64,000 nt of DNA, taken from NCBI GenBank assembly GCA_019638805.1, contig JAHBTA010000009.1, positions 1 to 64,000 of the forward strand, read 5' to 3'. The notes under the pieces were generated by a model that ran no database searches, was not told where the DNA came from, and saw only the letters and a list, made by a program, of their open reading frames with translations. A program made the translations under genes and the position numbers. Source of the DNA: Microbacteriaceae bacterium. GTDB lineage: Bacteria; Actinomycetota; Actinomycetes; Actinomycetales; Microbacteriaceae. Of the stretch, positions 43,414-52,726 are shown in pieces. The number at the start of each line of letters is the position of its first letter. The stretch's first letter is position 1.

Positions 43414-44028
43414 CTATCTGTCGGGGGTTTCGCTGCGTCGCCAGACGTAGTTCTTGCCGTGGGCGCCGGTTCGGGGGTCGAACCAGTGAAGCTCCCAAGA
43501 CACTGCGACCGCTATCGCGTGGACGGGCGGAGCGGGGGGCGAGAGAAGGATCTCGATTTGCTCACCGCCGATTTCCTGCAGGGTGACGACCCGCTTGGGA
43601 CCTCGTTTGACGACGGCAAGGACGATGAACACGCCCGGAACGTGCACCAGCTCGTGCTCGGGGTCGAGTACCACCCGCTCCCGGATGCCTACGCTCGCCG
43701 GTGCTGATGCTCGCAGGGGCGCCGCGACCCGATCGGGCGTGTTGTCGGTGCAGGGGTGCTTTGGCCACGGCGGGCCGAGGTCGTCGAAGTAGACACGGCT
43801 GCCGAACTCGTTGGAGTAGAAGAACACCTCGGCACCACACACCGGGCAGTGAGCGTTGGGGTCAATCCAGGTGCCCGAGCGTCCGGGAGCGACCGCGGCG
43901 GGCGTCGGGACAGACGTGTACGCCCATGTGCTCCACCAGTCGCCTCGATCGACCCAGTGGCCCTCGACCCAGTGGAGTCCGCCGTAGGGGCTACGGCGAT
44001 AATGCCCCTCGCGCCAGAATCTCGTCAC
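43414..44028 (-). CDS. Zinc-ribbon hypothetical protein at edge of defence module
   Basis: A 204-residue protein. It opens with a WREGHYRRSPYGGLHWV motif (basic-aromatic, possibly nucleic-acid binding). A zinc-binding CPVC...HPC region follows (about 60-95, HCPVCGAEVFFYSNEFG), and then a C-terminal half rich in strands. GTG at 44028 is preferred with GGAGG upstream; an earlier TTG is possible. It is divergent from the PLD-helicase gene. The function is unknown; the position suggests an accessory defence role. Confidence 0.6.
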   Translation of the reverse strand: MTRFWREGHYRRSPYGGLHWVEGHWVDRGDWWSTWAYTSVPTPAAVAPGRSGTWIDPNAHCPVCGAEVFFYSNEFGSRVYFDDLGPPWPKHPCTDNTPDRVAAPLRASAPASVGIRERVVLDPEHELVHVPGVFIVLAVVKRGPKRVVTLQEIGGEQIEILLSPPAPPVHAIAVAVSWELHWFDPRTGAHGKNYVWRRSETPDR

Positions 44029-44120
44029 CCGCACCTCCGCGCCCAATCCTGCCGAACACGGCTGTCACGAGCAGCGTCCGAGCGGCTCAGTAGGCTGGCG
44101 CGAGCGGAGAAAGGGAACCA

Positions 44121-47100
44121 TTGAGCAGAATCATCGACAACGGGGTCGTCGCGCTGTCGACTGCGCTCAACGAGGTTCTTCCTCACGCCGAGGCGTTCGA
44201 CGCCTGTGTCGGATACTTCAACCTACGCGGGTGGCGGCTGTTGCGCGACGCTGTAGGGCAGATGCAGGTCGGCCCTGCCGCCGACCGTCCCCCCGTTCGG
44301 CTTCTCGTCGGCATGGCAATCTCGCCCGACGATGCGCTGCGACAATCACTCGAGGGCGGGTTCGAGGAACCCGATCGGTCCCGCGCCGTCAAGCGCGCGG
44401 ATCAGGCCGTTCTGGGCTTCGCTCGTCAGTTGGTGTGGGGCATCCCGACTAAGGCGGACGAGGCCGGCCTCCGACGCCTGCGGGCCGACCTCGAGGAGGG
44501 CCTGCTCAAGGTGAAGTTCGCGGCACGCGAGCCGTTGCACGCGAAGCTCTACGTCGCGCATCTAGCGGGCGGGCTCAAGGGCTACCGGGCGGTGGTCGGT
44601 TCTTCCAACTTCACGTCGGCGGGCCTCAGCAAGCAGGGCGAGCTCAGTCTCGAGGAAACCGACCAGGAGCTCGGCAAGGAGCTCGCGGCATGGTTCACCG
44701 CGAGGTGGGAGGACCCGTACTCCATCGACGTCACGGATGACCTCATTTCCGTCCTCGAGGAGTCCTGGGTGCGGGAGCAGCAGCCCGCCCCGTATCACGT
44801 GTACCTGCGGCTTGCGTACGAGCTCTCGCGCGACGCTCGAGACGGTCTGACACTCGACATTCCACCGGATATCAAGCAGGTGCTCCTCCCCCACCAGATC
44901 AGCGCGGTACAGGTCGCCACTCGACTCATCGAGCGGAAGGGCATTGCTGTCATTGGCGACGTCGTGGGCCTTGGCAAGACGCTCACCGGCACCGCGATCG
45001 CCGCGACCGTGGGCGAGAGCGTCTTGGTGATCGCGCCGAAGAACCTCACGAAGATGTGGGAGGAGCACCTTCATCGGTTCAACATTCCAGGGAAGGTACT
45101 GAGCCTCAGTCGGGTCATAGCCGACCTCCCCGATCTTCGCCGGTTCCGTCTCGTCCTCATCGACGAGTCGCACAACCTCCGCAATCGGCAGCGGAAGGCG
45201 TGGGACGCCATTCACACCTACGTCGACGAGAACGACTGCAAGGTCGTGCTACTGACGGCAACCATGTTCAACGCCAGACACAGCGATATTGGCGGCCAGC
45301 TCGGCCTCAAGATCCCCTCCGATGCGCCGTTGGGCGTGCGGCCCGAACGGCTGATCGGAGACATCGGGCCGATCGAGTTGGCGCGGCGCACCGGCGGCCG
45401 CCTCGACTCCCTCGCGGCGTTCGAGAAGTCGGATCACAACGAGGACTGGCAGCGGCTCCTCAGCGAGTTCCTGGTGCGGAGAACTCGCAAGTTCCTCGAG
45501 ACCACATACGGGACCAAAGACCCGGTTAGCGGCAAGGTGACGCTCCGCTTCCCGGACGGCACGAGCTTCAGTTTCCCCAAGCGCATCCCCGAACCACTCG
45601 AGTATCCCGGCGGCACCGCCGACCCGAACGACCGCTTGGCCACCACCGACACCTTCGACGCGGTGGCCAACCTGACCTACGCCCGCTACCAGCTCGGCCT
45701 CTACCTCGACGACGCGATCGCCCCTGGCGACAAGGAGGAGGCGCAGCTGGTGGCGGACCTCCAGACCGCGATTTCGGCCGCAGCGGGCTTCATCCGCACA
45801 ACCGCCCTGAAGCGGCTCTCGTCGTCGGCCCATGCGTTCGTTTTGACGATCAAACGCATGATCGCCCGCAACGCGGTCTTGGACTATGCGCTGTCTAACG
45901 GCCTCGAGATACCCCTCGGCAACTTCTCCGAGCAGTTCTTCGAGCTGGACGACGCCGACGTCGACGACGGCGACGGACTCGACGAGCTCACCGCTGAGGC
46001 GGCGTCTCCGGCATGGGGCGTCGGCTGGTCAGAGGCGCAGTGGCTCGCCTACGCTGCCGGCGCCTACGCCTCGCTCTCGAGCAAGCGCCCGAAGGGGATC
46101 AAGTGGGCTCGCCCGGCTCTCTTCAAGAAGGGCGACCTGCTCGAGAACGTCCGCGCAGACTCCCAGACCTTGCAGGCGATCCTCGATGAGAACGGCGTCT
46201 GGACGGCAGACGACGACACCAAGCTCCGCGCCCTCGCCGACCTCATCGAAAGCCTGCCCGAGGGCGAGAAGGTGCTCGTGTTCAGCGAGTACAAGGACAC
46301 GGTGGACTACCTCGCGCAGCACCTTCCCAAGTGGACCGACCGGGCTCTCGGGTCGGCCAGCGGACAGTCGGGCACCGATCCGGTCCGCGTGGCGCGGCGA
46401 TTCTCGCCCCACGCGAATGAACACCTCGGCGGCCTGCCCGAGGGTGAGGCCGAAATCGACGTGCTGCTGACGACGGACGTCCTGAGCGAGGGCCAGAACC
46501 TCCAAGACGCAGGGATCGTCGTGAACTGGGATCTCCCGTGGACCATCATCAAGGTCATCCAGCGCGCCGGCCGCGTCGATCGCGTCGGGCAGCGCGCCGA
46601 AACCATCCGCGTGCTGTCGTTCCTCCCACAGGCGGGTGTGGAGGGCGTGATTCAGCTCCGTGCTCGCCTCCTCCAACGGCTCCGCAACTCCGAACAGATC
46701 CTCGGCGGTGGCGAGCGGTTCTTCGACGACGACGACTTCACCACCGACGTCACCGGCCTCTTCGATGGCACGGCCGACCTTGGCGAGGACGAGGGAGAGG
46801 TGGATTCCTCGTCGTATGCGCTGCGGGTGTGGGAGGCGGCCGCCGACTCGGACCGGCGGATCGCCCTCGATCTTCAAGAGGTGGTGTACTCCACGAAGCG
46901 GGCACCCGCCGACACGCCGGTCACAGTCGTCACCTACGGCCGCACCGACGCGGGAACCGATCTACTGGTCCGCTCGACCGGGGATGAGACGGTGTTCCTC
47001 ACCCCGATCGAGGCTCTCACGGCGACCGAGAGCGCGATCGACGAAACCGCTGCGACGGTTCTCGACTCTCACCTGGCGCACGTCGAGCAGGCCGCGACGG

Positions 47101-47450
47101 CCATGACCGAGCAGATCAAGGAGAACACCGTTCTGCTGAATCACGGCCTCCGGAAACGCCTCTACGACTTCCTCACGAAACAGAGCGCCCGCGACGATCT
47201 TCCGACCCTCACTCAGGCCCGACTGAACCAGGTGATCGACGCTCTGGCCGCCAACCCGCTGCGGGAGGGCGTGAAGGCCGAGGTCAACGGCATCCTGCGC
47301 TCAGCCAAGCTGATCGGAGACGACGGTGGGCAGCTCGAACGCCTCATCACGCTCCACGATGAGCACAGCCTGGTCGATGCGCGTGACCTCGGTGCCGACC
47401 GTGTGCAGATCGTGACTTCGATGGGCTTCAACCCGATCGGCGCCGCATGA
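44121..47450 (+). CDS. PLD-nuclease/SNF2-helicase fusion protein
   Basis: A 1109-residue protein. The N-terminal phospholipase-D-type domain has LHAKLYV (His 140, Lys 142) and GSSNFTSAGL (Ser 161, Asn 163), the HKD nuclease signature. A superfamily 2 helicase follows with GDVVGLGKTLTG near 280, IDESHNLRNR near 346 and TATMFN. The C-terminal helicase part has TTDVLSEGQNLQDA near 783 and QRAGRVDRVGQ near 813. It starts at TTG, 6 bases after AAAGGG. The stop overlaps the methylase start (ATGA). Likely the effector and translocase of a restriction-like defence system. Confidence 0.88.
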   Translation: MSRIIDNGVVALSTALNEVLPHAEAFDACVGYFNLRGWRLLRDAVGQMQVGPAADRPPVRLLVGMAISPDDALRQSLEGGFEEPDRSRAVKRADQAVLGFARQLVWGIPTKADEAGLRRLRADLEEGLLKVKFAAREPLHAKLYVAHLAGGLKGYRAVVGSSNFTSAGLSKQGELSLEETDQELGKELAAWFTARWEDPYSIDVTDDLISVLEESWVREQQPAPYHVYLRLAYELSRDARDGLTLDIPPDIKQVLLPHQISAVQVATRLIERKGIAVIGDVVGLGKTLTGTAIAATVGESVLVIAPKNLTKMWEEHLHRFNIPGKVLSLSRVIADLPDLRRFRLVLIDESHNLRNRQRKAWDAIHTYVDENDCKVVLLTATMFNARHSDIGGQLGLKIPSDAPLGVRPERLIGDIGPIELARRTGGRLDSLAAFEKSDHNEDWQRLLSEFLVRRTRKFLETTYGTKDPVSGKVTLRFPDGTSFSFPKRIPEPLEYPGGTADPNDRLATTDTFDAVANLTYARYQLGLYLDDAIAPGDKEEAQLVADLQTAISAAAGFIRTTALKRLSSSAHAFVLTIKRMIARNAVLDYALSNGLEIPLGNFSEQFFELDDADVDDGDGLDELTAEAASPAWGVGWSEAQWLAYAAGAYASLSSKRPKGIKWARPALFKKGDLLENVRADSQTLQAILDENGVWTADDDTKLRALADLIESLPEGEKVLVFSEYKDTVDYLAQHLPKWTDRALGSASGQSGTDPVRVARRFSPHANEHLGGLPEGEAEIDVLLTTDVLSEGQNLQDAGIVVNWDLPWTIIKVIQRAGRVDRVGQRAETIRVLSFLPQAGVEGVIQLRARLLQRLRNSEQILGGGERFFDDDDFTTDVTGLFDGTADLGEDEGEVDSSSYALRVWEAAADSDRRIALDLQEVVYSTKRAPADTPVTVVTYGRTDAGTDLLVRSTGDETVFLTPIEALTATESAIDETAATVLDSHLAHVEQAATAMTEQIKENTVLLNHGLRKRLYDFLTKQSARDDLPTLTQARLNQVIDALAANPLREGVKAEVNGILRSAKLIGDDGGQLERLITLHDEHSLVDARDLGADRVQIVTSMGFNPIGAA

Positions 47451-50400
47451 GCGACATTTCGCGCGCGGCCGCCATCCAGGCCCGGTTCAGCTCCGATGGT
47501 CTGACCGGAGTGTTCGTTGAGAGCCTCGGTTGGGATCGACCCTCCGAGCGAGTCCCGGTGGTCGAGGCGGATGGCCTGTCGTTCGATCCCGAGCTCGTCG
47601 CCTCGCTCCGGTCCTTCCGCATCTACGCGGTCCCCTGCGCAACTCGCCCGACTCGACAGACGATGCGCCGGGTGGATGCAGCGTTGAGCGAGTTTTCGCC
47701 GGAGCGACTCGAAATCTTCCAGGGTCCGGATGGATGGTTCTGGCACTGGCCACGGAGGACGAGCGCGGGAACCGTCACCTTCGAGTCCGTCGAGACGGCG
47801 CCGGCCACGCTGCCCGCCTTCCTCGCGCAACGTCTGACCGGCCTCGAGTTCACAATCTCAGAACTGCGGGGCGGCGTGGGCCTCGTCGAGGTCCGCGATC
47901 GCGTGTACGGCAACTTCGATGCGAGCAACGTCACCAAGAGGTTCTACGACCGATTCGCGGACGAGCAGACGCGCCTCGCGGTCGCCATCGAGGGTGTCCC
48001 GGCGTGGGACAAGTACAACTACTCGACCACGCTCCTGAACCGCCTGATGTTCCTCTACTTCATGCAGAAGAAGGAGTTTCTCAACGGCGACACCCGCTAC
48101 CTCGAGAACACGCTTGCCTCGGTGCAGGCGCTACGGGGTCGTGACGCCTACTACAACTTCTATCGGGACGCCTTGCTGCCGCTCTTCTTCCACAAGCTCA
48201 ACGAGCGGGACGGCGAGGTGGACGATCCGGCGATCGCTCGCATTCTCGGAGATGTGCCCTACGTGAACGGCGGGATCTTCGGCCGCACGGACCTCGAGGT
48301 CCAGTACGCCGACGAGCTGAAGGTGCCTGACGCGGCATTCGAGCGGGTGCTCGCCTTCTTCGGTGAGTTCAACTGGCACCTTGACACGCGCCCGACCGGC
48401 AACGCCAACGAGATCAACCCTGAGGTCATCGGGTACATCTTCGAGCAGTTCATCAATATCGCGTCGTCGGGCAAGAAGGAGAACGGGGCCTACTACACGC
48501 CGCATGACGTTACGGCCTATATGGTCGCGCAGACGCTTGTCCCACGTATCCTCGACGACTTCGCCAGCCTCGACACCGCGCTCGAGCTGCTGCGCGCCGA
48601 GCCGGACCGTTACATGCCGCCCGCCATGCTCCACGGCTGGGACGCGGAGGCGTCCGCCTGGATGCCTGCTCCCCCAGAGCTCGCGGCCTCGTGGGCTGGG
48701 GAGCCCGGTGGCTGGACCGCGCTCGACGCTGCCGCCCAGGACGATGAGATCAACCTTCCGGGCGAGACCTGGGTCGAATCCTTCCACCGCCGTGAGCGGG
48801 TCGAACGGCTCCGGGACCGACTCGCTGACGGCGACGCCGTCACCGTGAACGAACTCATCACTCATAACCTCAACGCGCAGCTGCTGCTGACCGATGCCAT
48901 CGACCGGATCGAGGACCCGGCCGCGATCGCGCACCTCTTCGAGCAGGTGACGAATCTCTCGGTGTTCGACCCGACCTGCGGCTCGGGCGCTTTCCTCTTC
49001 GCGGCCCTCGAGGTCCTCGAGGACGTCTACGACCACATCATCGACGCGGCTCGAAGCGTCGCGGGCGATCGTGCCGTGACGCCCATGCTCGAGCTGGTCG
49101 ACGCGCAGCCAAGCAAGCGTTACTTCATCCGGAAGCACATCGCTATCCGAAACCTCTACGGCACCGACCTCATGCCCGGCGCTATCGAGACAGCGAAGCT
49201 TCGCATCTTCCTCGCGCTGGCGGCATGTGTCGACACCCGTGAGGAGCTCAAGCCACTCCCGGACCTCGACTTCAATCTCAAGACGGGCAACCTCGTCGTC
49301 GGCTTCAAGGATGCCAGCGACGTCAACCGCCTCGGAGACGACTTCGTGGCCGAGGCGTACTTGGGCGATTTGGCCCCTCGAATCGACGAGTACGCGACCC
49401 TCTACCGACAGTTCGTTGAGGCCGTCGAATCTGCCGCACCCGAGATCGACAAGCTCAAGGTCGAGCTCCGCGAGTCGGAGCAGGCGCTACGGGCGGACTG
49501 CGATCGCGTCTACGCGGACCTGTCCGGCATTCGCGCCGAGCAGCAGCAAGAGTGGGTGGAGGAAGCTCGGCCGCTCCACTGGTTCTGCGACTTTCCCGAG
49601 ATCATTCGCCGCGGTGGGTTCGACGTGGTGGTCGGCAACCCGCCCTACGTGAAGCGAAACGAGGTGCGCGGCTACAGCGTCGTCGGCTATGCCACAGCGG
49701 ATTGCGCGGACCTCTACGCGCCCTGCTACGAGCGCAGCCTCTCGTTGACCCACCCGCGCGGCCGCCACGCATTCATCGTCATGGCCTCGCTGACGGTGTG
49801 GGATGCGTTCGCGCCGATGAGGAGCGTGATCGCCGCCCGCGGCGGGGCGGAGTGGTGGAGCACCTACGGCAAGATCCCCGCGGCCCTCTTCCGGGGCGTG
49901 CGCGTCCGCAACACGATCCTGGTCCTGGGTCCGGGTTCGGGCGTCCACACGACCCGGCACCACATCCACACGGCTCGACAGCGCGACTGGCTCTTCCCCA
50001 CGGTGGAGTACGCGCCGAGCTCCCGCGAAGGGGCTGAGTGGCCGGTCCGCGCCGGAGTTGCTACCCCCGTGCTCGAGCGGCTCCGGGGGCTGCGCCGCAA
50101 CGCCACTTCGCCGGGAGGCGAGGTCGTCTACCTGCGGCCGACCGCCTCCTACTGGTTCCCCGCCCTCCTCGGGTCAGCTCCGGTTCTGAACGCTGACGGC
50201 AGCGTTCTCGAGCCCGTCGATTCCCGACTCCGCACCGTTCCTCTTGATGCGTCAGAACGGGCGGCGGACGTCATTGCCGTTCTCGGCGGCAAGCTGGGCT
50301 ACCTGTGGTGGGCCTCCATCGGTGACGACTTCGACGTCTACGTGCGCGAAACCGACGCGCCTCGAGCCCTCGCTCAGCTGTCGTCAACGATCGACGGCTG

Positions 50401-50668
50401 GGACGCGACCGTGCGCGGCGTTCTCGAGGCGGCGCGCGCCGTGGTCTACGTCAGCCTCAACAAGCAGTGGTATTTCAACGTCCGATGGAACAACGTCCGG
50501 GCAGCGACCGACCAGGTGGACCGGGCGGCCCTCACTGCTCTCGGAGGCGGCGACGCCGACTGGCGCGCCCTGAACGTCCTCTACCGACAGGTCATGCGCT
50601 CCTCGGGTGACAGCGCGAAGGGCCGGTACGTCACGCCAGCCGAGCTCTCCGGGCTGCTCGGCTGGTAG
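47447..50668 (+). CDS. Large adenine-specific DNA methyltransferase (PglX/Eco57I-like)
   Basis: A 1073-residue protein with the N6-adenine methylase motifs FDPTCGSGAFLFAAL (motif I, near 506) and VVGNPPYVKR (motif IV, near 729). A helical region with YYTPHDVTAYM (about 345) is typical of PglX/BREX and type IIG enzymes. A C-terminal target-recognition-like region follows. No PD-(D/E)XK nuclease core is obvious at the N-terminus, so cleavage may rest on the PLD partner. It is translationally coupled to the helicase, so the two proteins probably act together as a modification-linked anti-phage system. Confidence 0.88.
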   Translation: MSDISRAAAIQARFSSDGLTGVFVESLGWDRPSERVPVVEADGLSFDPELVASLRSFRIYAVPCATRPTRQTMRRVDAALSEFSPERLEIFQGPDGWFWHWPRRTSAGTVTFESVETAPATLPAFLAQRLTGLEFTISELRGGVGLVEVRDRVYGNFDASNVTKRFYDRFADEQTRLAVAIEGVPAWDKYNYSTTLLNRLMFLYFMQKKEFLNGDTRYLENTLASVQALRGRDAYYNFYRDALLPLFFHKLNERDGEVDDPAIARILGDVPYVNGGIFGRTDLEVQYADELKVPDAAFERVLAFFGEFNWHLDTRPTGNANEINPEVIGYIFEQFINIASSGKKENGAYYTPHDVTAYMVAQTLVPRILDDFASLDTALELLRAEPDRYMPPAMLHGWDAEASAWMPAPPELAASWAGEPGGWTALDAAAQDDEINLPGETWVESFHRRERVERLRDRLADGDAVTVNELITHNLNAQLLLTDAIDRIEDPAAIAHLFEQVTNLSVFDPTCGSGAFLFAALEVLEDVYDHIIDAARSVAGDRAVTPMLELVDAQPSKRYFIRKHIAIRNLYGTDLMPGAIETAKLRIFLALAACVDTREELKPLPDLDFNLKTGNLVVGFKDASDVNRLGDDFVAEAYLGDLAPRIDEYATLYRQFVEAVESAAPEIDKLKVELRESEQALRADCDRVYADLSGIRAEQQQEWVEEARPLHWFCDFPEIIRRGGFDVVVGNPPYVKRNEVRGYSVVGYATADCADLYAPCYERSLSLTHPRGRHAFIVMASLTVWDAFAPMRSVIAARGGAEWWSTYGKIPAALFRGVRVRNTILVLGPGSGVHTTRHHIHTARQRDWLFPTVEYAPSSREGAEWPVRAGVATPVLERLRGLRRNATSPGGEVVYLRPTASYWFPALLGSAPVLNADGSVLEPVDSRLRTVPLDASERAADVIAVLGGKLGYLWWASIGDDFDVYVRETDAPRALAQLSSTIDGWDATVRGVLEAARAVVYVSLNKQWYFNVRWNNVRAATDQVDRAALTALGGGDADWRALNVLYRQVMRSSGDSAKGRYVTPAELSGLLGW

Positions 50669-50686
50669 CCGTTCAGCCAGCCTTCG

Positions 50687-51211
50687 TCAGCGTCGGCGCC
50701 CGACCCAGGCTTCAAGCGCCGGTGCGACGTTCAGTGCGTCCGCCGCCCGGCCTTGAAGAATCCCGACCCGCATCCTGCCTTCGACCACTTGCAAGCCCGG
50801 CTCTCCCCCGCCGAGGAGCTGACGCGAGATCAGAATGGGCGGCACGAGCCATGTCCCTCGGTGCTCCCAGGCGTCGCGGATCTCTTGGGAGCGCAGGCCG
50901 AGGTAGTGCCGATGCAGTCGCGCCACCGAGGCCAGAAACTCCGCGTCGCTCGGCCCTGTCGGTATGTCGACGAGTTGGGAGGCTGGGACCAGCTCTCTCG
51001 TCCAGTCGAGCGCGGTCAAGTCGAGGTGTCCGTAATCCTCGATGAAGGATGCGTTACCTGCATGATCGAAGGGCCATTGCTCCACGACGTCGGCCGGCCA
51101 CTGCAGACCGGCGATTTCGGGCAGTGCGAGGTAGTCCCTGAGATTGCCGGCCCGGTCGATCATGTTCCGCTCGGGGTCAGCGATCGGCAGGTCTGCGAAT
51201 CGAGTGGCCAT
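50687..51211 (-). CDS. Hypothetical protein of GIY-YIG cassette, possible ParB/Srx fold
   Basis: A 174-residue protein. The C-terminal part GLQVVEGRMRVGIL, with a preceding PPILISRQLL strand, resembles the substrate-binding strand and GxR turn of ParB/sulfiredoxin-fold domains. The rest is mostly helical with aromatic residues. The start at 51211 has GGGGGAGG upstream and lies 17 bases beyond the previous stop. It is the last gene of the minus-strand cassette, convergent with the methylase. Function unknown. Confidence 0.55.
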   Translation of the reverse strand: MATRFADLPIADPERNMIDRAGNLRDYLALPEIAGLQWPADVVEQWPFDHAGNASFIEDYGHLDLTALDWTRELVPASQLVDIPTGPSDAEFLASVARLHRHYLGLRSQEIRDAWEHRGTWLVPPILISRQLLGGGEPGLQVVEGRMRVGILQGRAADALNVAPALEAWVGRRR

Positions 51212-51228
51212 CTGCTTGCGCCTCCCCC

Positions 51229-52020
51229 TCAACTCGAGGCGCGTCGGTAGACGTTCCACGAGGCGTGGGCGGTGTGCAGGAGGTGCGCTGCTCGCGCAGC
51301 GAAGGCCGCGACGCTCTCTGCGTCCGGGTACAGGCTGGCCTCACCGGCCTCTCCGGGCTGGGCCAGCTGTCGAACCGCGGAGAGCGAGCCGTGCGCACTC
51401 GTGCTGGCGATCCACCACAGCAGGGAGTAGTCGAGGTCGCCCGTCTCCGGGATGCTCGATTCGGCCTCGACGAGCACCTTTGCCATCTCGATCCTGCGCG
51501 GGGTGTAGAAGGAGTCCTGTCGGCCTGGGAGTGACGTTCGGAACGCGGTGGTGACCCTCTCAAGCTCGCGTGTTGCGCCGGCGAGGGCTCCCGACCGCTT
51601 CTTCCGACCCTCCGCGGTTCGCGCGTGAGCCACGGCGAACGTCTCCCGTTTGATAGCCCACGCGAGGTCGTCGGTGACGACTCGGAACGCTCGATGCATC
51701 CGACCTTCGCTGCCGGTCCCTTGCAGCACCCACCAGGCGAGGGCGGCGTTCTCCACGATGACGCGAAGGAGTGAGTAGTCGGCGATCACGTGGACCTCGC
51801 GTTCTCTCCACAGGACCGCGGCCGCCCGAGCCCCGTCGTAGGCGGACATGAGTTTGCCGGTCACGATCCAGGGTGGCGTCTCCGGCCTCACTGCGGCGTG
51901 CTCGTGGTCGTGCTGCGCGCTGCTGCCGCGCTCTACAACCGCGTCCTGCTCAGTGAGCAGCTGGCCGGCTCGAAGCCACAGAGTCGAGATGGCGGCGAGC
52001 GGAGTCCCGTCGAGTTCCAC
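51229..52020 (-). CDS. Hypothetical helical protein of GIY-YIG cassette
   Basis: A 263-residue, mostly helical protein (for example LLRVIVENAALAWWVLQG and an ARAAHLLHTAHASWNVYRR end). No motif is recognized. The GTG at 52020 follows AGAGGA at 7 bases and lies 11 bases after the GIY-YIG stop. The longer open frame upstream is Arg/Pro-rich and overlaps the GIY-YIG gene. It lies inside the repeat-bounded defence module. Confidence 0.55.
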   Translation of the reverse strand: MELDGTPLAAISTLWLRAGQLLTEQDAVVERGSSAQHDHEHAAVRPETPPWIVTGKLMSAYDGARAAAVLWREREVHVIADYSLLRVIVENAALAWWVLQGTGSEGRMHRAFRVVTDDLAWAIKRETFAVAHARTAEGRKKRSGALAGATRELERVTTAFRTSLPGRQDSFYTPRRIEMAKVLVEAESSIPETGDLDYSLLWWIASTSAHGSLSAVRQLAQPGEAGEASLYPDAESVAAFAARAAHLLHTAHASWNVYRRASS

Positions 52021-52031
52021 GCCGAGGTCCT

Positions 52032-52496
52032 CTACATCCGATTGAGCGGCGGGAGCCAGGCCCGCCGCAGGCGGTCCTCGAGCTCCCCCGCGGCCGCGAT
52101 CGTTTCGCACTCCAACCAGGACAGCTCGCATCCACGCAGCCAGGCAGCGATCGCCTCCGCCTGTGCGGAAGTCACCGGCTGTGGGTCGGGTTTCGCCGTG
52201 ACAGCGGGTGGGATACCGAACAGTAGCTCGCACACGTTTCGCCGTAGCGACGATCCTGAGAGCGTCACGCCGCGGCCCAGGTGGCTCCCCCACAACCGTG
52301 ATCGCAGACTCGTCGCCTTCCCGACATACTGCACCAGGCCGTCGCGCCGCCAGAGGTACACCCCCGGCTGCTCCGGCACGTCGCTGCGGGCGAGCTCGCT
52401 CACGGGGCATGTCGTCCGCTCGAGGAGGGCACGCCACTCCCCGGCCGCGGGCGGATCAGCGAGACTCACGTCCTGATCTTCGCAGGCTCTCCCCAC
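52032..52496 (-). CDS. GIY-YIG nuclease-domain protein
   Basis: A 154-residue protein. The motif PGVYLWR (GVY at 45-47) followed by VQYVGKATSLRSRLW (YVG at 57-59, Arg 65 and 67) is the GIY-YIG catalytic core. A later Glu (AAGELEDRL) is the likely metal ligand. Such nucleases occur in homing, repair and anti-phage systems. It may start at GTG 52496 or GTG 52469; the choice is uncertain. It is the first gene of the minus-strand cassette and adjoins the right-hand direct repeat. Confidence 0.8.
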   Translation of the reverse strand: MGRACEDQDVSLADPPAAGEWRALLERTTCPVSELARSDVPEQPGVYLWRRDGLVQYVGKATSLRSRLWGSHLGRGVTLSGSSLRRNVCELLFGIPPAVTAKPDPQPVTSAQAEAIAAWLRGCELSWLECETIAAAGELEDRLRRAWLPPLNRM

Positions 52497-52569
52497 GTTC
52501 GATGGTTCGCTCCCCTCCTCGCGGGTATCGTCATGCTCGGCTGGTTACCGCTGAGATTTCTGTCGATCC

Positions 52570-52612
52570 GGTGTCAGGTTCCGGGCTGAGCGGACACTAC
52601 ATAGGTGGACCC
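52570..52612 (+). repeat. 43-bp direct repeat, right copy (IS-end-like)
   Basis: Starts GGTGTCAGGTTCCGGGCTGA and ends ACTACATAGGTGGACCC, 39/43 identical to 43347-43389 in the same orientation. It closes the defence module on its right side. Confidence 0.75.
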
Positions 52613-52726
52613 CTCCTGCGCTTGAGGCCCCCGCACGATTCGGTGTCCTCCGTCGCCGGCGGTCTGAGCCGCGCTAACATTCGCGGAAGCCACGTCCCTT
52701 CCCGAGCCCGCACCGCGAGGAGTCCT

